NCBI GenBank assembly: GCA_963971575.1
Contig: OZ020623.1
Location: 11,596,980-11,660,979 of the forward strand
Length of the DNA: 64,000 bases
From: Liopterus haemorrhoidalis
Taxonomy: Eukaryota; Arthropoda; Insecta; Coleoptera; Dytiscidae
Direction: 5' to 3'
Of the stretch, positions 62,500-64,000 are shown one piece after another (within the stretch, counting starts at the first letter, position 1; each line of letters begins with the position of its first letter). Under the pieces are notes generated by a model. That model searched no databases. It was not told where the DNA came from and worked only from the letters and a program-made list of their open reading frames with translations. A program made the position numbers and the translations under genes.

Positions 62500-64000
62500 A
62501 AATAATAATAATAATAATAATATAATTTTATTGACTATGTTACAATACATAAATTGTTTAAAGTCAGTCGTAATTACACATAATATACACAAAATAATAG
62601 TTTAAAATAGAAGAAAAAATAAATAAATATATATAGTACTAAATATTAAAACAAGAGTTCAGAGAGACTAGCTAGCAAGCGCGTTAAAATTTAAAAGACA
62701 AGAATTCATTGACAGAATAAAATGGATTGTCAGTAAAAAATTTTTTTATTTTATTTTTAAAAGTATTAAAACAGTCAGATTTAAAATTATTAGGCAGTAA
62801 GTTCATGAACTTTACTGAATAATAGTTAGTACTATTTCTTGATTTTTGGAGTCTTATATAGGTTGGATAGATTTTGCCTTTATTACGAGTGTTGTAGTTA
62901 TGTACCTGCTCATGAGTTACAAGTTCATTGAAGTTTCTGCGGGCATACAATAGGGAATTGTAAATAAATAGAGAAGGCAGTGTCATAATTTCCAGTTCAG
63001 GGAAACAAAGCCTACAGTCGCTTTGGTAAGAGACTTCGGCCAGAATTCTTACAGCTCGTCGTTGTAGGGAAAAGATTCTTTCTGCCGCCGGAGAATGTCC
63101 CCAGGCTAAAATGGCATAGGATATTTGCGACTGGAACAATGCAAAATAAGTAATGCGAACAATTTCTCTGGAAACTGAGGCCATAAGCTTTCTTAATAGA
63201 TATACAGTGCTACATAATTTATTGGATAGGGAGCTAACGTGATGATGCCAGTTGAGGGTGGGGTCGAGATGAACACCCAAGAAATTTACGAAGTCTGGGT
63301 TGTCAAAATTATGGTTTCTCAATGCAAATAGGAGGTGTTGAGTGTTGCTATCATTTAAGATGAGGCCGTTTGATGTAAACCACAGTTTGGCTTTGTTAAC
63401 AACTGCGTTATTTTTACTAATCGTGCTTTCTAAGGAATTAGATGTCACTATTAGGTTAGTGTCATCAGCATATAATACACATTTATTATTTACAGCGGAT
63501 GGAAAGTCATTCACGTATATAATAAATAGTAATGCTGCAAGAATAGACCCTTGTGGAACACCTATATCGAGGGGAAGATGAGTCGACTTGGAATTGTTTA
63601 CAGAGCCGAATTGGATTCTGTTGCTAAGGAAGGATTCTATCAAAGAAGAGCTAGCTTCGTCAAATCCGTATTTTATTAATTTTTCGATGAGGATCTTGGG
63701 CGAAACACAATCAAACGCTTTAGATAGATCGAAAAAGGTTGAAAGGCAGAAATTTCCTTTTTCCATGCTATCTGTAGCTTCGGATATGAGATGTAATATA
63801 GCGTCGCATGTAGATCTCTTCGTGCGGTAGCCGAACTGCGAATCATTAAACAGATTATGTACTTCAAAATGTGAAATTATTTGAATGTACATAATTTTTT
63901 CTAGAACTTTAGAAAAGACGGGTAGAAGAGATATTGGTCGATAATTATTAGGTTCGTGTTTATCGCCTTTCTTGTGCAGTGGAATCACTTTTGCAATTTT
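62500..64000 (-). mobile_element. LINE (CR1/L2-like), extends beyond the window
   Basis: Minus strand: ORF, 3' UTR and (ATT)n tail (62500-62524). Same family as 2683 and 9900. Confidence 0.88.
62684..64000 (-). CDS. LINE reverse transcriptase, open reading frame, 5' partial
   Basis: Open from the window edge (KIAKVIPLHKKGDKHEPNNY) to a stop at 62684, 438 codons. RT motifs in order: 'NNYRPISLLPVFSKVLE', 'FNDSQFGYRTKRSTCDAILH', motif A 'FDLSKAFDCV' (Asp), motif B 'GVPQGSILAALLF', motif C 'VLYADDTNLIV' (YADD), motif E 'NFLGVHLDPTLNWH', then the thumb/C-terminal region 'SYAILAWGHSPAAERIFSLQ' and 'YNTRNKGKIYPTYIRLQKSR'. The YADD box and microsatellite tail favour the CR1/L2 side over Jockey. No frame defect in view, so it is the best-preserved retroelement here; an endonuclease domain would lie beyond the edge. 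The GP of motif B is AA here. Confidence 0.9.
   Translation of the reverse strand, partial: KIAKVIPLHKKGDKHEPNNYRPISLLPVFSKVLEKIMYIQIISHFEVHNLFNDSQFGYRTKRSTCDAILHLISEATDSMEKGNFCLSTFFDLSKAFDCVSPKILIEKLIKYGFDEASSSLIESFLSNRIQFGSVNNSKSTHLPLDIGVPQGSILAALLFIIYVNDFPSAVNNKCVLYADDTNLIVTSNSLESTISKNNAVVNKAKLWFTSNGLILNDSNTQHLLFALRNHNFDNPDFVNFLGVHLDPTLNWHHHVSSLSNKLCSTVYLLRKLMASVSREIVRITYFALFQSQISYAILAWGHSPAAERIFSLQRRAVRILAEVSYQSDCRLCFPELEIMTLPSLFIYNSLLYARRNFNELVTHEQVHNYNTRNKGKIYPTYIRLQKSRNSTNYYSVKFMNLLPNNFKSDCFNTFKNKIKKFFTDNPFYSVNEFLSFKF

Noticed and set aside
63342..63867. Plus- and minus-strand frames within the last 700 bp
   Set aside because: They overlap the well-supported LINE frame and mirror its codons.

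Overview
This window looks like AT-rich, repeat-saturated intergenic or intronic DNA from an insect. The evidence is the mix of mobile elements: many Tc1/mariner families (mariner DD34D, DD41D and maT-like), hAT elements with 8-bp target duplications, PIF/Harbinger, a Kolobok-like TTAA element, THAP-domain elements, a Penelope-like element with a GIY-YIG endonuclease, and LINEs ending in (TTA)n or (AAT)n. There are no operons, ribosome binding sites, rRNA or CRISPR arrays. The order or species cannot be fixed from the sequence. Nearly every protein-like stretch is a degraded transposase or reverse transcriptase; the only convincing host-type coding sequence is one 142-nt internal exon at 61808-61949.

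Layout. 1-11 kb: a short MITE family, a Harbinger remnant, LINE 3' ends, a mariner inserted in another mariner, and a maT-like gene split by a hAT that itself holds a large palindrome. 11-19 kb: a mariner with an internal duplication, another mariner remnant, a THAP element, a Penelope-like GIY-YIG fragment split by a small hAT, and a mariner pseudogene. 19.8-23.3 kb: a LINE with an RNase H domain that has been hit repeatedly (LTR-like insert, hAT, palindrome and MITE nested in the hAT). 23.4-25.3 kb: a perfect 77-bp-arm palindrome, a long-TIR foldback and a CR1-like LINE end. 25.7-27.7 kb: a mariner whose terminal repeat is split by a THAP element. 29.4-36 kb: a TTAA-flanked foldback, a Kolobok-like element, a tRNA-derived SINE, fused mariner pieces and a nearly full mariner. 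36-49 kb: two DD41D elements (one a single stop codon from an open reading frame), RTE-like reverse transcriptase remnants, a deleted mariner, BED/ZBED-type hATs, foldback and MITE copies. 49-60 kb: a hAT-like element with a 104-bp minisatellite, a Tc1-like deletion derivative, and mariners. 60.8-64 kb: a Harbinger deletion derivative, the putative host exon, a hAT remnant and a LINE open reading frame running off the window edge.

The genes do not form a pathway. What the window records is the order of insertions, which the nested junctions allow to be reconstructed. The observations I rate highest are the nested stacks with exact target duplications, the agreement of five hAT target duplications with the Buster-type nnnTAnnn pattern, a hammerhead-like stem motif next to three large palindromes, the near-intact DD41D element, and the isolated host exon.
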